Of a stretch of DNA of 64,000 nucleotides, positions 44,383-53,886 are shown piece after piece. The translations under genes were made by a program, and so were the position numbers. Origin of the DNA: Polaribacter sp. SA4-12 (lineage in GTDB: Bacteria > Bacteroidota > Bacteroidia > Flavobacteriales > Flavobacteriaceae); contig NZ_CP019334.1 in the NCBI RefSeq assembly GCF_002163675.1, positions 1,958,501-2,022,500 of the forward strand, written 5' to 3'. The number at the start of each line of letters is the position of its first letter. The first letter of the stretch is position 1. The notes under the pieces were generated by a model. That model was not told the DNA's origin. It saw nothing but the letters and a program-made list of their open reading frames with translations, and did no database searches.

Positions 44383-45282
44383 TTGAAAAAAGCAGCAATT
44401 TACGGTCAATCTTACGCAATTTCATCAGAAAAGGAAATTAAAACTTTATTAGACGTTTTAGAAAAAAATAAGATTGATTTCTACATAGAAAGTGAATTTT
44501 ATAATCTTTTAGTAAAAAGTAACGCTTTAGAAGACATCTATAAATCATTTGTTAGTTTTAATGATTTAGATAGTTCTTTCGATATTATGTTTACAATTGG
44601 TGGAGATGGAACTTTTTTACGTTCTGTAACACATATTAGAGATTTAGATATTCCTATTTTAGGGATAAATACAGGAAGATTAGGTTTTTTAGCCATTGTG
44701 GCCAAAGATGTTATAGAAGAAAGTATTGAATTAGTTATTAATGGCGATTTTACAATTCAAGAAAGAACCCTTATATCTGTAAGAACAGAACCAAAAACTA
44801 AAGATTTTTCTGAGTTAAACTTTGCTTTAAACGAAGTTACTATTGCAAAGAAAAATACAACTTCTATGATTGGTGTAAAAACCAATTTAAACGGAGAATA
44901 CCTTACCAACTATTGGGCAGATGGTTTAATTATTGCAACTCCCACAGGATCTACAGGTTATTCTTTAAGTTGTAATGGCCCTGTTATTTTACCCGATTCA
45001 AAAAACCTAGTGATAACACCAATTGCTCCTCATAACTTAAATGCAAGACCAATGGTAATTTCTGATGAAACTAAAATAGAGTTAGCGGTAGATTCTAGAG
45101 AAAAAAGTTTCTTAATCTCTTTAGACTCAAGAGTTACTACTGTACCTAAAGAAACTAAAATTTTTATCGAAAAGACCGATTTTACAATTAAAAGCATTTT
45201 ACCGAAGAACCAATCATTTTTAAAGACATTAAGAAGTAAATTATTGTGGGGAGAAGACATTAGAAACAAAACTAATCTTTAA
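44383..45282 (+). CDS. nadK: NAD kinase
   Basis: Phosphorylates NAD to NADP. 299 residues, starting with TTG at 44383 (KKAAIYGQS). The catalytic GGDGT is at 73-77, NTGRLGFLA follows, NEVTIAKKNTTSMI and the hallmark TPTGSTGYSLSCNGP are in the second domain. The gene is 33 bp after the CBS gene. Confidence 0.95.
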   Translation: MKKAAIYGQSYAISSEKEIKTLLDVLEKNKIDFYIESEFYNLLVKSNALEDIYKSFVSFNDLDSSFDIMFTIGGDGTFLRSVTHIRDLDIPILGINTGRLGFLAIVAKDVIEESIELVINGDFTIQERTLISVRTEPKTKDFSELNFALNEVTIAKKNTTSMIGVKTNLNGEYLTNYWADGLIIATPTGSTGYSLSCNGPVILPDSKNLVITPIAPHNLNARPMVISDETKIELAVDSREKSFLISLDSRVTTVPKETKIFIEKTDFTIKSILPKNQSFLKTLRSKLLWGEDIRNKTNL

Positions 45283-45341
45283 ACTATTTCTTGCAATATT
45301 TATTAAAAAAAGTTGTTATTCAAAAAAGACTGATTATTAAC

Positions 45342-45372
45342 TTTATAAAGCAAATTGAAATTTCTATATTTG
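45342..45372 (+). promoter_or_regulatory. Promoter candidate for the DUF6089-uppS-bamA run
   Basis: TATATTTG at 45365-45372 matches TAnnTTTG exactly; TTTA at 45342-45345 is a possible -33 part. The ATG is 16 bp further on at 45388. Confidence 0.45.
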
Positions 45373-45387
45373 CTCGCTATTTTTAGA

Positions 45388-46065
45388 ATGAAAAAAAATA
45401 TACTATTTTTTGTATTTGCAAGTTTCACCTCAATCTTATTGGGGCAACTTCATGAAGTTGGGATCTCTTTGGGTGGCTCAAACTATGTAGGTGATATTGG
45501 AGCAAATAATTATTTTTCTCCAAACAAACCAGCAGGAGCTGTTTTTTACAAATACAATTGGAATCCTAGAATTGCATTAAGAGCAACTTATAGCTACTTA
45601 CCAATATCTGGAAATGACTTAGATGCAGATACAGCTTTTAGAAAAAATAGAGCAATTAACTTTTCAAATACAATTAATGAAATTGCTGTAGGATTTGAGT
45701 ATAATTTTTATGAGTATGATTTATCTTCAGATGATAAAAATTGGACTCCTTACTTACTTTTTGAATTAGTTGGTTTTAATTATACAAACGTAAAATCTCA
45801 TTCTGCTTCAGGGCAATTAGTTAAAGGAAATAAAACTTCATATGCTATTCCTTTCGGAATTGGATATAAGTCTAAATTATATGGTACTTTAGCCTTCGCT
45901 ATTGAAGCAAAATTTAGATATACTTTTGAAGACGATTTAGACTTTACAAATAACGAAACACCTAATGTAAATTTAGAAGGTATAGGAAATGATTGGTATA
46001 TGTTTACCGGTTTTTCTTTAATTTACACTTTTGGTAGACCAGCTTGTTACACAAACGGATTATAA
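45388..46065 (+). CDS. DUF6089-type outer membrane protein
   Basis: 225 residues from ATG 45388 with a signal peptide ending LLGQ. The mature protein is a small beta-barrel with typical LHEVGISLGGSNYVGDIG at the start, YYNWNPRIALRATYSY-like strands and a Gly/aromatic end. Members are found next to uppS/bamA in many Bacteroidota and may help envelope assembly; this is inference from gene order. The previous in-frame ATG (45355) is rejected because it overlaps the promoter element. Confidence 0.85.
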   Translation: MKKNILFFVFASFTSILLGQLHEVGISLGGSNYVGDIGANNYFSPNKPAGAVFYKYNWNPRIALRATYSYLPISGNDLDADTAFRKNRAINFSNTINEIAVGFEYNFYEYDLSSDDKNWTPYLLFELVGFNYTNVKSHSASGQLVKGNKTSYAIPFGIGYKSKLYGTLAFAIEAKFRYTFEDDLDFTNNETPNVNLEGIGNDWYMFTGFSLIYTFGRPACYTNGL

Positions 46066-46070
46066 ATATT

Positions 46071-46814
46071 ATGGACAAAAAACTACTTATCGATTTACAA
46101 AGAACCCCTAAGCATGTTGCTATTATTATGGATGGTAATGGGCGTTGGGCAAAAGGTAAAGGGATGAATAGAATTTTTGGACACAGAAACGCATTAACAG
46201 CTGTAAGAGAATCTGTTAAAGCAGCATCACAAGTAAATGTTGAAGCAGTTACTTTATATGCTTTTTCTACAGAAAATTGGAATCGACCTAAACTAGAAGT
46301 AGATGCTTTAATGAGTTTACTTATTAATTCTTTGAAAAAAGAATTACCCGATTTTATGAAAAACGGTGTAAAAGTTAATTCTATTGGAGCTATTGAAACT
46401 TTACCAAAAAAGGCTCAAAAGGTTTTAGCTGATGTTATATCTCAAACAAAAAACAATACAAAAATTGTTTTAACTTTTGCTTTAAGTTATGGCTCTAGGG
46501 AAGAAATTGTTAACACTATTAAAAAGATATCTAAAAAAGTTGTTAATAAAGAGCTAAATATAGAAGAAATTGATGAAAATACTATAAATAACCATTTATA
46601 TACGTTTAATTTGCCCGACGTTGATTTAATGATAAGAACTAGTGGAGAACAACGCATTAGTAATTTCTTATTATGGCAAATGGCATATGCCGAATTATAT
46701 TTTACAAATATACTTTGGCCAGATTTTAGAGAAGAGCATTTTTATGATGCAATTATAGATTATCAGAATAGAGAACGAAGATTTGGAAAAACAAGCGAAC
46801 AAATTACAGAATAA
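46071..46814 (+). CDS. uppS: Isoprenyl transferase (undecaprenyl diphosphate synthase)
   Basis: Makes the C55 lipid carrier for peptidoglycan and glycan synthesis. 247 residues from ATG 46071 (MDKKLLIDL), 5 bp after the DUF6089 gene. The catalytic Asp 21 is in AIIMDGNGRWAKGKG; FGHRNALTAVRE, TLYAFSTENWNRP and the C-terminal MIRTSGEQRISNFLLWQMAY are the cis-prenyltransferase signatures. Confidence 0.96.
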   Translation: MDKKLLIDLQRTPKHVAIIMDGNGRWAKGKGMNRIFGHRNALTAVRESVKAASQVNVEAVTLYAFSTENWNRPKLEVDALMSLLINSLKKELPDFMKNGVKVNSIGAIETLPKKAQKVLADVISQTKNNTKIVLTFALSYGSREEIVNTIKKISKKVVNKELNIEEIDENTINNHLYTFNLPDVDLMIRTSGEQRISNFLLWQMAYAELYFTNILWPDFREEHFYDAIIDYQNRERRFGKTSEQITE

Positions 46815-46821
46815 ATTTTTT

Positions 46822-49353
46822 ATGAAATTATTTTCTGCTACAATAATGTTAATAGCATTATTTTTCAATTTTAGTGCAACTGCACAAACACAAAAAGATA
46901 GTTTATCAATTGTAAAAAAAGATACTATTCCTGTCAATAACGCTTCCTTTGAAAAAGGTAAAGAATATATTCTAGGAGGGATTACTGTTACTGGTTTAAA
47001 GAAATTTAGCGAAGAAACTGTTCGTGTTTTTACAGGATTAAGAAACGGACAACTTATAAAACTTCCAGGAGACAAACTTACAAGTGCTATAAAAAAGCTT
47101 TACGAAAGTAAACAGTTTAGCAACGTAGACGTTTATCTTGCAAGATTAGATAACAACACTGTATACCTACTATTTGATGTATTAGAATTACCTCAGTTAA
47201 ACAACATAAAACTTACAGGAATTAAAAAAGGTAAGGCAAAAGAACTTATAAAAGATGCTGAATTAAAAACGGGTGCAATGGTTACAGACAACCTTATTGT
47301 TACTACAAAAAACTACTTCACAAAAAAATATACAGATAAAGGTTTCCTTAAAACCAAAGTTAGTTTAGATGTTAAAAGCGACACATCAGACGTTAACATC
47401 GTTAATATGGCTATTTTTATTGACAAAGGTGCCAAAATTAAAATTAAAGACATAATTTTTACAGGTAACAAAGCGCTTTCAGGGAAAAAACTGAGAAAGG
47501 CGATGAAGAATACCAAAGAAAAATTTATGGGTCGTTTTTGGAAAGGATCAAAATATATAGAAGAAGATTACCAAGAAGATTTAGAAAGCATTTTAGATAT
47601 TTATAGTAGATTAGGTTATAGAGATGCTCGTATTCTCAGTGATGGAATTTCTTGGAATGATGATAATACAATCAACATTAATTTAGATTTAGAAGAAGGA
47701 AGACAATACCGATTTTCTGAAATATTATTTGTTGGTAATAAAGAATACTCAGACGAACAACTTCAAAGATATTTAAAAATTGAAAAAGGAGATGTTTACA
47801 ATGCTGCTGTTTTAAAAGAACGTGTTAAAGGAGATGGAAGCCCTACTTCTCAAGATATTTCTACATTATACCAAGATAACGGATTCTTATTTTCTTCTGT
47901 AGATGCAATTGAAACTAGAGTTAAAAATGATTCTATTACTGTAGAAATTAGAGTAAGAGAAGATGAAAAAGCGCGTATAAAGAAGGTAACTGTTTCTGGT
48001 AATGAAAAAACAAATGACCATGTTCTTTTTAGAGAATTAAGAGTTAAGCCAGGTGATTTATTTAGTAGAAGTGCAATTATTAGATCTATTAGAGAAATTG
48101 GTCAATTAGGTTTCTTTGACACAAATGTAACGCCAGACGTTATTCCTGATTATCAAAATAAAACTGCAGATATCGATTTTACAGTTGTAGAAAAAGGTGG
48201 AAGTCAGATAGAACTACAAGGTGGTTATGGTGGTGGATCTTTCATTGGTACTTTAGGTTTATCTTTTAATAACTTCTCAATCAAAAATATTTTTAATAAA
48301 GAAGCATACAAACCATTACCTATGGGAGATGGTCAAACCTTATCTTTAAGATTACAAACAAGTAGAACATATAGTACATATAGCTTTTCATTTACAGAAC
48401 CTTGGTTAGGAGGTAAAAAACCAAAATCATTATCTTTTTCTGTATATTCTTCTAATCAATATCAATTAGATTATACAACTTATGATGTTGATAAAAGTAA
48501 AAGCTTAAGTATTATTGGAGCTTCTGTAGGTCTTGGAGAACGTTTACAATGGCCCGATGATTATTTTCAATTATCACAAACAATAGGTTATCAAGCTTTA
48601 AAATCTAATGATTATAGTTTTGGATTAGCTGGTTTGAACTTAAATAACGGAACCTTAAATAATTTATCTTACAACATTTCTTTATCAAGAAATTCTGCAG
48701 GACCAAGTTTAATTTTCCCAACTTATGGTTCAGAATTTTCTATAGGTGCTAAAGCAACTTTTCCATATTCTTTATTGAGTGATAAAGACTATTCTGATCC
48801 AGATTTAGATGCTACAGAAAAATATAAATGGTTAGAATACTATAAATTGAATTTTAAAGGAAAATGGTATACTGCTTTTACTGACAAATTAGTTTTAATG
48901 ACTAATGCAGAATTAGGATACTTAGGACATTATAATAGTGAACTTGGTGACACACCAGTTGAACGCTATTTTGTTGGAGGTGATGGTATTGCTGCATATC
49001 AATTAGATGGTAGAGAAACAGTAGGATTAAGAGGTTACGAAAATAGTGGATTATCATCTACATATGGAGGAACAATGTATAACAAATTTCAGCTTGAACT
49101 TCGTTATTCTATCACTGATGCTCCTTCAGCATCTATCTACACATTAGGTTTTTTAGAAGCTGGTAATTCTTATGACAATTTTAACGAATATAACCCGTTT
49201 GACTTAAAACGTTCAGCTGGAGTTGGTGTAAGAATCTTTATGCCTGCATTTGGTTTATTAGGTATAGATTTCGCACATGGTTTTGATCCTTTACCTGGAC
49301 AAACTGTTAAATCTGGTTGGCAAACACACTTTATTATTGGAAAACAATTCTAA
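46822..49353 (+). CDS. bamA: Outer membrane protein assembly factor BamA
   Basis: Central subunit of the BAM machine that inserts beta-barrel proteins. 843 residues from ATG 46822, which gives a signal peptide (MKLFSATIMLIALFFNFSA to TAQ); the frame opens earlier, inside uppS. Five POTRA domains (about 40-430; e.g. ILGGITVTGLKKFSEETV, KKVTVSGNEKTNDHVLFREL) precede the 16-strand barrel, which has the conserved VGLRGYENSG (the VRGF/Y-type loop 6 motif) and ends with FIIGKQF. Confidence 0.95.
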   Translation: MKLFSATIMLIALFFNFSATAQTQKDSLSIVKKDTIPVNNASFEKGKEYILGGITVTGLKKFSEETVRVFTGLRNGQLIKLPGDKLTSAIKKLYESKQFSNVDVYLARLDNNTVYLLFDVLELPQLNNIKLTGIKKGKAKELIKDAELKTGAMVTDNLIVTTKNYFTKKYTDKGFLKTKVSLDVKSDTSDVNIVNMAIFIDKGAKIKIKDIIFTGNKALSGKKLRKAMKNTKEKFMGRFWKGSKYIEEDYQEDLESILDIYSRLGYRDARILSDGISWNDDNTININLDLEEGRQYRFSEILFVGNKEYSDEQLQRYLKIEKGDVYNAAVLKERVKGDGSPTSQDISTLYQDNGFLFSSVDAIETRVKNDSITVEIRVREDEKARIKKVTVSGNEKTNDHVLFRELRVKPGDLFSRSAIIRSIREIGQLGFFDTNVTPDVIPDYQNKTADIDFTVVEKGGSQIELQGGYGGGSFIGTLGLSFNNFSIKNIFNKEAYKPLPMGDGQTLSLRLQTSRTYSTYSFSFTEPWLGGKKPKSLSFSVYSSNQYQLDYTTYDVDKSKSLSIIGASVGLGERLQWPDDYFQLSQTIGYQALKSNDYSFGLAGLNLNNGTLNNLSYNISLSRNSAGPSLIFPTYGSEFSIGAKATFPYSLLSDKDYSDPDLDATEKYKWLEYYKLNFKGKWYTAFTDKLVLMTNAELGYLGHYNSELGDTPVERYFVGGDGIAAYQLDGRETVGLRGYENSGLSSTYGGTMYNKFQLELRYSITDAPSASIYTLGFLEAGNSYDNFNEYNPFDLKRSAGVGVRIFMPAFGLLGIDFAHGFDPLPGQTVKSGWQTHFIIGKQF

Positions 49354-49417
49354 AAAAACTGTAACACTGTAAGGAAAAAGTTTTTTTGGCACGGTTTTTT
49401 CTAAATACATTATACAA

Positions 49418-50212
49418 ATGAAAAAAATATTTTTATTAGTCGTTCTTTTATTTAGTGTTACTTTTTCTTGGTCGCAAAGAAATCAAATAATTGCTTATAT
49501 AGATATGGAGTATATTCTAGAAAATGTTCCAGAATATCTTGAAGCTCAAAACACTCTTGATGCAAAAATTGCAAAGTGGAGAAAAAAATTAGATGATCAA
49601 GGAAGACATATAGAAATTTTAAAAACAGATTTAGCAAACGAAAAAGCGATTCTAACAAAAGATTTAATTGAAGAAAAAGAAGAAGAGATTAATTTAAAAC
49701 AAGTAGAATTAAGAAGACTTGAATCTTTATACTTTGGACCTAAGGGAGATATGTTTTCAGTGAGAAAACAATTGGTAAAGCCAATTCAGGATCAAGTTTA
49801 CAATGCTATTCAAAGTATTTCTAAAAGAAAAAAATATGATTTCGTTTTTGATAAATCTAGTGACTTAGTCATGCTTTTTTCAAATAAAAAATACGATATT
49901 AGCGACCTTGTTTTAGCAACTATAGATCGTACACGATTAGTAGATAGTAAAAAGAAGAAAAAGAGCGAGAAGAATAATAAAAAAGTTATTCCTAAAAAAG
50001 AATTAACAAGTAAGCAAAAAGAAGTAGTTACTAAAAAAGAAGATGCTAAAGCAAAGAAAATTGCTGCTGCTGAAGCAAAAAAGAAACTAATAGCAGAAAA
50101 AAGAGAAGCATTATTAAAAAAACGTGAAGCAGCTAGACAACTTTTACGTGATAAAAAAGAAGCTTTAAGAAAGAAAAAAGAACAAGAACAAAAAGACAAG
50201 AATAATAATTAA
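49418..50212 (+). CDS. OmpH/Skp-family chaperone with long Lys-rich tail
   Basis: 264 residues with a signal peptide (ending TFSWSQ). Residues 22-165 match Skp/OmpH: IAYIDMEYILENVPEY, a long coiled coil, and YDFVFDKSSDLVMLFSN. Residues ~175-264 are a Lys/Glu/Ala-rich helix not found in the second copy. Skp-like trimers escort unfolded outer membrane proteins to BamA, the gene just upstream. The extra tail may lengthen the tentacles or bind the peptidoglycan layer. Confidence 0.9.
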   Translation: MKKIFLLVVLLFSVTFSWSQRNQIIAYIDMEYILENVPEYLEAQNTLDAKIAKWRKKLDDQGRHIEILKTDLANEKAILTKDLIEEKEEEINLKQVELRRLESLYFGPKGDMFSVRKQLVKPIQDQVYNAIQSISKRKKYDFVFDKSSDLVMLFSNKKYDISDLVLATIDRTRLVDSKKKKKSEKNNKKVIPKKELTSKQKEVVTKKEDAKAKKIAAAEAKKKLIAEKREALLKKREAARQLLRDKKEALRKKKEQEQKDKNNN

Positions 50213-50224
50213 ATCAAAACAAGA

Positions 50225-50731
50225 ATGAAAAATTTTAAAACGTTACTATTAATTGCTGTATTTACTCTAGGAGTAGCTGGTGTTTCAAATGCACAAAAAG
50301 TAGGTCATATAGACTTCGAAAAATTAGTGTCAGAAATGCCACAAACAAAAACATTAAAATCTAATATGGAAAAGCTTGGTAAAACTTACCAAGATGATAT
50401 AGAAGGTATGGGAAAGAAGATTGAAGCTACACAGAAAAAATATATGGCTGAATCTAAAACTCAAACAAATCAAACGAACGAGGCAAGAGCTAAAGAACTT
50501 CAAATTGAAGCAGGGAAATTAGAACAATTAAGAAAAACTGCTTACCAAGACATGCAAAACAGACAAAACGCTGGTTTACAGCCTATTATTGAGAAAGCTC
50601 AAAAAGCTATCGAAGATGTAGCAGCTACTAAAGGTATTTTATATGTATTAGATGCTTCTGTAGGTAAAGGTTTATTAGTGAAAAAAGGTGAAGACATTTA
50701 CAATGCTGTAAAAACTAAATTAGGTTTTTAA
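50225..50731 (+). CDS. OmpH/Skp-family periplasmic chaperone
   Basis: 168 residues with a signal ending SNAQ and the full Skp layout: KVGHIDFEKLVSEMP, a coiled coil (residues 40-115) and the C-terminal strand ILYVLDASVGKGLLVKKG. It follows the longer paralogue by 12 bp, and the pair is a frequent companion of bamA in Bacteroidota. Confidence 0.92.
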   Translation: MKNFKTLLLIAVFTLGVAGVSNAQKVGHIDFEKLVSEMPQTKTLKSNMEKLGKTYQDDIEGMGKKIEATQKKYMAESKTQTNQTNEARAKELQIEAGKLEQLRKTAYQDMQNRQNAGLQPIIEKAQKAIEDVAATKGILYVLDASVGKGLLVKKGEDIYNAVKTKLGF

Positions 50732-50754
50732 GATTACTACTTAATAATAAAACT

Positions 50755-50787
50755 AAAACCTACTGAAATTCAGTAGGTTTTTTTATT
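50755..50787 (+). terminator. Terminator of the uppS-bamA-ompH operon
   Basis: Twelve-base stem (50755-50766 with 50770-50781), 3-nt loop and a T-run. murI begins 11 bp later and so has a promoter within or depends on read-through. Confidence 0.8.
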
Positions 50788-50797
50788 TTTACAATAT

Positions 50798-51595
50798 ATG
50801 GTAAAACTCAATAAATTTCCTATAGGTATATTCGACTCTGGTGTTGGTGGAACCTCTATTTGGAAAGAAATTAACGCACTTTTACCATTAGAGAATACTA
50901 TTTACTTATCAGATAGTAAAAATGCTCCTTATGGGGATAAGAGCAAACACGCAATCATAAATTTAGCTATTAAAAATACTGAATTTTTACTAAAACAAAA
51001 TTGTAAAATTATTGTAGTTGCCTGTAATACTGCAACTACAAATGCTATTAAAGTTTTAAGAGAAAATTACGATGTTCCTTTTATAGGAATAGAACCTGCT
51101 ATTAAACCTGCTGCATTGCAAACTAAAACCAATACAATTGGTATACTTGCCACTGAAGGTACATTAAATAGCGAATTATTTGAAAAAACTTCAAGTTCTA
51201 TCAATCAAAAAATTATAAGAAAGGAAATTATTGGTAAAGGTTTAGTTGAACTTATTGAAAAAGGAAAATTATATTCTGATGAAATGACAAAACTGCTTTC
51301 GTCATATATTAAACCTTTAATAAAAGCAGATGTAGATTGTTTAGTTTTAGGTTGTACTCATTACCCATACTTAATTCCACAAATTAGAAAACTAGTTGGA
51401 GATAGAATGCAAATTATAGATTCGGGTGAAGCTGTTGCAAAACAAACTAAGGCAATTTTAAAGAAGCATCAATTGATCAACAATACAAAAGAAAATAGTA
51501 CGCATCAATTTTATATCAACAAAGACAGAAAAGTATTACAAATGTTAATTTCAAATACTAATAACAAAGTAGAAATTATAGAAGAAAGTTTTTAA
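50798..51595 (+). CDS. murI: Glutamate racemase
   Basis: Makes D-glutamate for peptidoglycan. 265 residues. The two catalytic Cys are seen in VACNTATTNA (Cys 76) and LGCTHYPYL (near 188); GIFDSGVGGTSIW and YLSDSKNAPYGDKS are the other family blocks. Its stop overlaps that of the convergent PorP/SprF gene by 4 bp. Confidence 0.95.
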   Translation: MVKLNKFPIGIFDSGVGGTSIWKEINALLPLENTIYLSDSKNAPYGDKSKHAIINLAIKNTEFLLKQNCKIIVVACNTATTNAIKVLRENYDVPFIGIEPAIKPAALQTKTNTIGILATEGTLNSELFEKTSSSINQKIIRKEIIGKGLVELIEKGKLYSDEMTKLLSSYIKPLIKADVDCLVLGCTHYPYLIPQIRKLVGDRMQIIDSGEAVAKQTKAILKKHQLINNTKENSTHQFYINKDRKVLQMLISNTNNKVEIIEESF

Positions 51596-52572
51596 AAACC
51601 TCCAAAAACAGAATTGATATTAGGACAAGCTGCTCCCCTTTGCTTTCTAGTCCATAAATTAATACCTACAGAAATTTGATGAAATCCTGAGCTTGTTAAT
51701 ACGGTATCATTCATCTGATTAGTGTAAGTATATGAAAACATAAGGTTATCATAGTTTAAACCTATTATTGGTGATATAAACTGAGCATTATCAATAGCAT
51801 TTGTATCAAAACTTTTTCTATAAGACAATGCCGCCCAAATTTGAGTTTCTGAAAAAGTTTTATATGCTTTAATATTAAAGTCAGCTATTCTTTGACCAGT
51901 ACTTTCTCTTAACTGAACCATTAAAGAAGGTTCTAACTGAATGTAATTGTCTTCACCATAATAATACCCTGCTGAGAAAATATAGTTTCTTAAATCTAAA
52001 GGTTCTTGAACATTTAAATTATTTTTTGCAGTAAGTAATAAATTTTTTACTGTAAAATAAGAAGAAAAACCTCCTTTGTGGTAAGCAACACTAAAATCTG
52101 CATTATAATAACTTGTACTTTGTATAATTGCTGCAACATCATCATTACCAAAAGATCTTTGATCTGCTTGATTTTGAACAAAAGTAAATCCCAAACCAAA
52201 AGAAAGTTGCTCAAAAAGACGACCATCACTTAATGGTAAATGATAAGAATATGTACCTTGAACACCTTTTTGTGAATGATAACCGTTTTTATCATTAAAT
52301 AAGATAAAACCATAACCCGCTTTAGATTCTTCACTGAATTTTGTATGAAAACTTAATGTTTGCAAAGCAGGTGCATCTGGTATACCAGCCCACTGTTGTC
52401 TTGCAGTCATACGAAGTTTACTTGAGTTACCTATACCTGCTGCAGATGGATGTACCAAAAACACATTATCAGATAAATAATCTTGATATATAGGTAAAGT
52501 TTCTTGAGAATAATTTTTAAAAGAAAAAAATAAAACACAGAAAAAACAGAATCGAACGTAATTTAACTTCAT
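51592..52572 (-). CDS. PorP/SprF family type IX secretion-associated protein
   Basis: 326 residues from ATG 52572 (MKLNYVRFCFF), signal ending NYSQ. The sequence begins ETLPIYQDYLSDNVFLVHPS, then AAGIG and TARQQWAGIPDAP, the hallmark of the PorP/SprF family, and is a beta-barrel of the outer membrane. SprF partners the gliding adhesin SprB and others serve as anchors for T9SS substrates. No SprB-like gene is next to it here, so it is one of the orphan members. Confidence 0.92.
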   Translation of the reverse strand: MKLNYVRFCFFCVLFFSFKNYSQETLPIYQDYLSDNVFLVHPSAAGIGNSSKLRMTARQQWAGIPDAPALQTLSFHTKFSEESKAGYGFILFNDKNGYHSQKGVQGTYSYHLPLSDGRLFEQLSFGLGFTFVQNQADQRSFGNDDVAAIIQSTSYYNADFSVAYHKGGFSSYFTVKNLLLTAKNNLNVQEPLDLRNYIFSAGYYYGEDNYIQLEPSLMVQLRESTGQRIADFNIKAYKTFSETQIWAALSYRKSFDTNAIDNAQFISPIIGLNYDNLMFSYTYTNQMNDTVLTSSGFHQISVGINLWTRKQRGAACPNINSVFGGF

Positions 52573-52733
52573 TAAAGTGATATTATTTTTAAGGTCATCA
52601 AATATATCGTTTTTCTTATAATAAATACTTTGCATCTTAAAGATTTAACATTGTATTTAAACAATTTTTATATGATTTTATTGCTTTCTTTATAAAATAG
52701 AAAGTAAATAATAATAAAACGTAAGAAATGTAA

Positions 52734-53432
52734 CTAGTGACAAGAAGTATTATTAGAGACAATATCAACAACAGGAACTGGTGAAATATATGGAATACCT
52801 AAACCTAACCCTCTTAAAATAAATAGAATACCAATAATAACAACAACAATCGGTATCATTTTTTGAATATTTTTTCTTAGAGATCCTTTGGTGAAATTCC
52901 CCAAATAAACAACTGCAGTCATTAAAGGAATTGTACCTAAACCAAATATGAACATATATAAGCTACCTAAAAAAGCGTTTGTAGTTGCTAATGCTCCAAA
53001 AACAGCCATATAAACTAATCCACAAGGTAAAAAACCATTTAAAAAACCAATGGTAAAAAAAGTATCATTTCTTTTCTTTTTTAGTTCTTTTCCAAGTGCA
53101 TTTTTTACTTTAGAAATAATCCTTGTAATATTTTTTGAGAAATTTACTTTAGAAAAAAAAGTTGGAAAAATAACTACAATAATCATACTAATACCAACTA
53201 CAATAGATAATTGCTGTTGAAACCCAAAGAAATAAAAACCTTTTCCTAAAAACCCAAATAATAATCCAATTAAACTGTAGCTAAACAATCTTCCTAAATG
53301 ATAGCTTAAAATTTGAAAAAGACCTTTAGTTTTGTTTTGTCTATCAATTGGCAACATAAATGCTATAGGACCACACATACCAACACAGTGAAAGCTTCCT
53401 AATAAACCAAATATAATTGCCGATAGAAACAT
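52734..53432 (-). CDS. Sulfite exporter TauE/SafE-like (DsbD_2) membrane protein of the cco operon
   Basis: 232 residues with six to seven membrane helices and conserved Cys in SFHCVGMCGPIAF and NGFLPCGLVY, typical of the group found at the end of cbb3 oxidase operons. The Cys/Met/His residues suggest copper handling for the oxidase; the sulfite exporter name is only by family. Its ATG overlaps the ccoH stop. The C-terminus has VVDIVSNNTSCH with a further Cys-His. Confidence 0.85.
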   Translation of the reverse strand: MFLSAIIFGLLGSFHCVGMCGPIAFMLPIDRQNKTKGLFQILSYHLGRLFSYSLIGLLFGFLGKGFYFFGFQQQLSIVVGISMIIVVIFPTFFSKVNFSKNITRIISKVKNALGKELKKKRNDTFFTIGFLNGFLPCGLVYMAVFGALATTNAFLGSLYMFIFGLGTIPLMTAVVYLGNFTKGSLRKNIQKMIPIVVVIIGILFILRGLGLGIPYISPVPVVDIVSNNTSCH

Positions 53433-53878
53433 TATAGATTCAATTCTTTTTTAAATAAATATGGTGTATTTTTATAGCTCCATGAAACAGTAATGTTCCA
53501 TCGACCATCTAATAAACGTTTCTCAGGCACGAGCAAATATGTATTAGAGATTGAAATTGGTATTTCAAAATCTAATTGTTTATTAGACGGTCTATATAGG
53601 AACACTTTACCTTCAATTTCTTTTGGATTGAAATTTGATGGAAATAGTACTTGTAAACCTTCTAGTGTATTAATTAATGTTATTTTTTCTTTCAACTTAA
53701 ATGCGTTTTGTGTCGCATCTATTTGTTTTTGAAATGCTAATTCTTTTTGATAGTATTTTTCTGTTACCAAATCATGTTTAAATCTTTTATCTGTACTCAT
53801 CGTTATTACGAAATACATAATAAAACTCATAAAAGCAATGATTGAAATTACAATTCCTGTTCCCCAGTTAAATTTCAT
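53432..53878 (-). CDS. ccoH: FixH/CcoH-family protein
   Basis: 148 residues: one N-terminal membrane helix (about 5-25) and a periplasmic domain with KRFKHDLVTEKYYQKELAFQ, given in 20, followed by beta-strands. CcoH helps assembly or stability of the cbb3 oxidase. It is 8 bp after ccoG and shares one base with the next gene. Confidence 0.87.
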   Translation of the reverse strand: MKFNWGTGIVISIIAFMSFIMYFVITMSTDKRFKHDLVTEKYYQKELAFQKQIDATQNAFKLKEKITLINTLEGLQVLFPSNFNPKEIEGKVFLYRPSNKQLDFEIPISISNTYLLVPEKRLLDGRWNITVSWSYKNTPYLFKKELNL

Positions 53879-53886
53879 AATCTTAA

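Noticed and set aside
49810..50199. Long antisense frame over the first ompH gene
   Set aside because: It is a mirror of the Lys/Glu-rich coding sequence (Phe/Ser/Leu-rich product), overlaps a clear Skp gene and shows no family.
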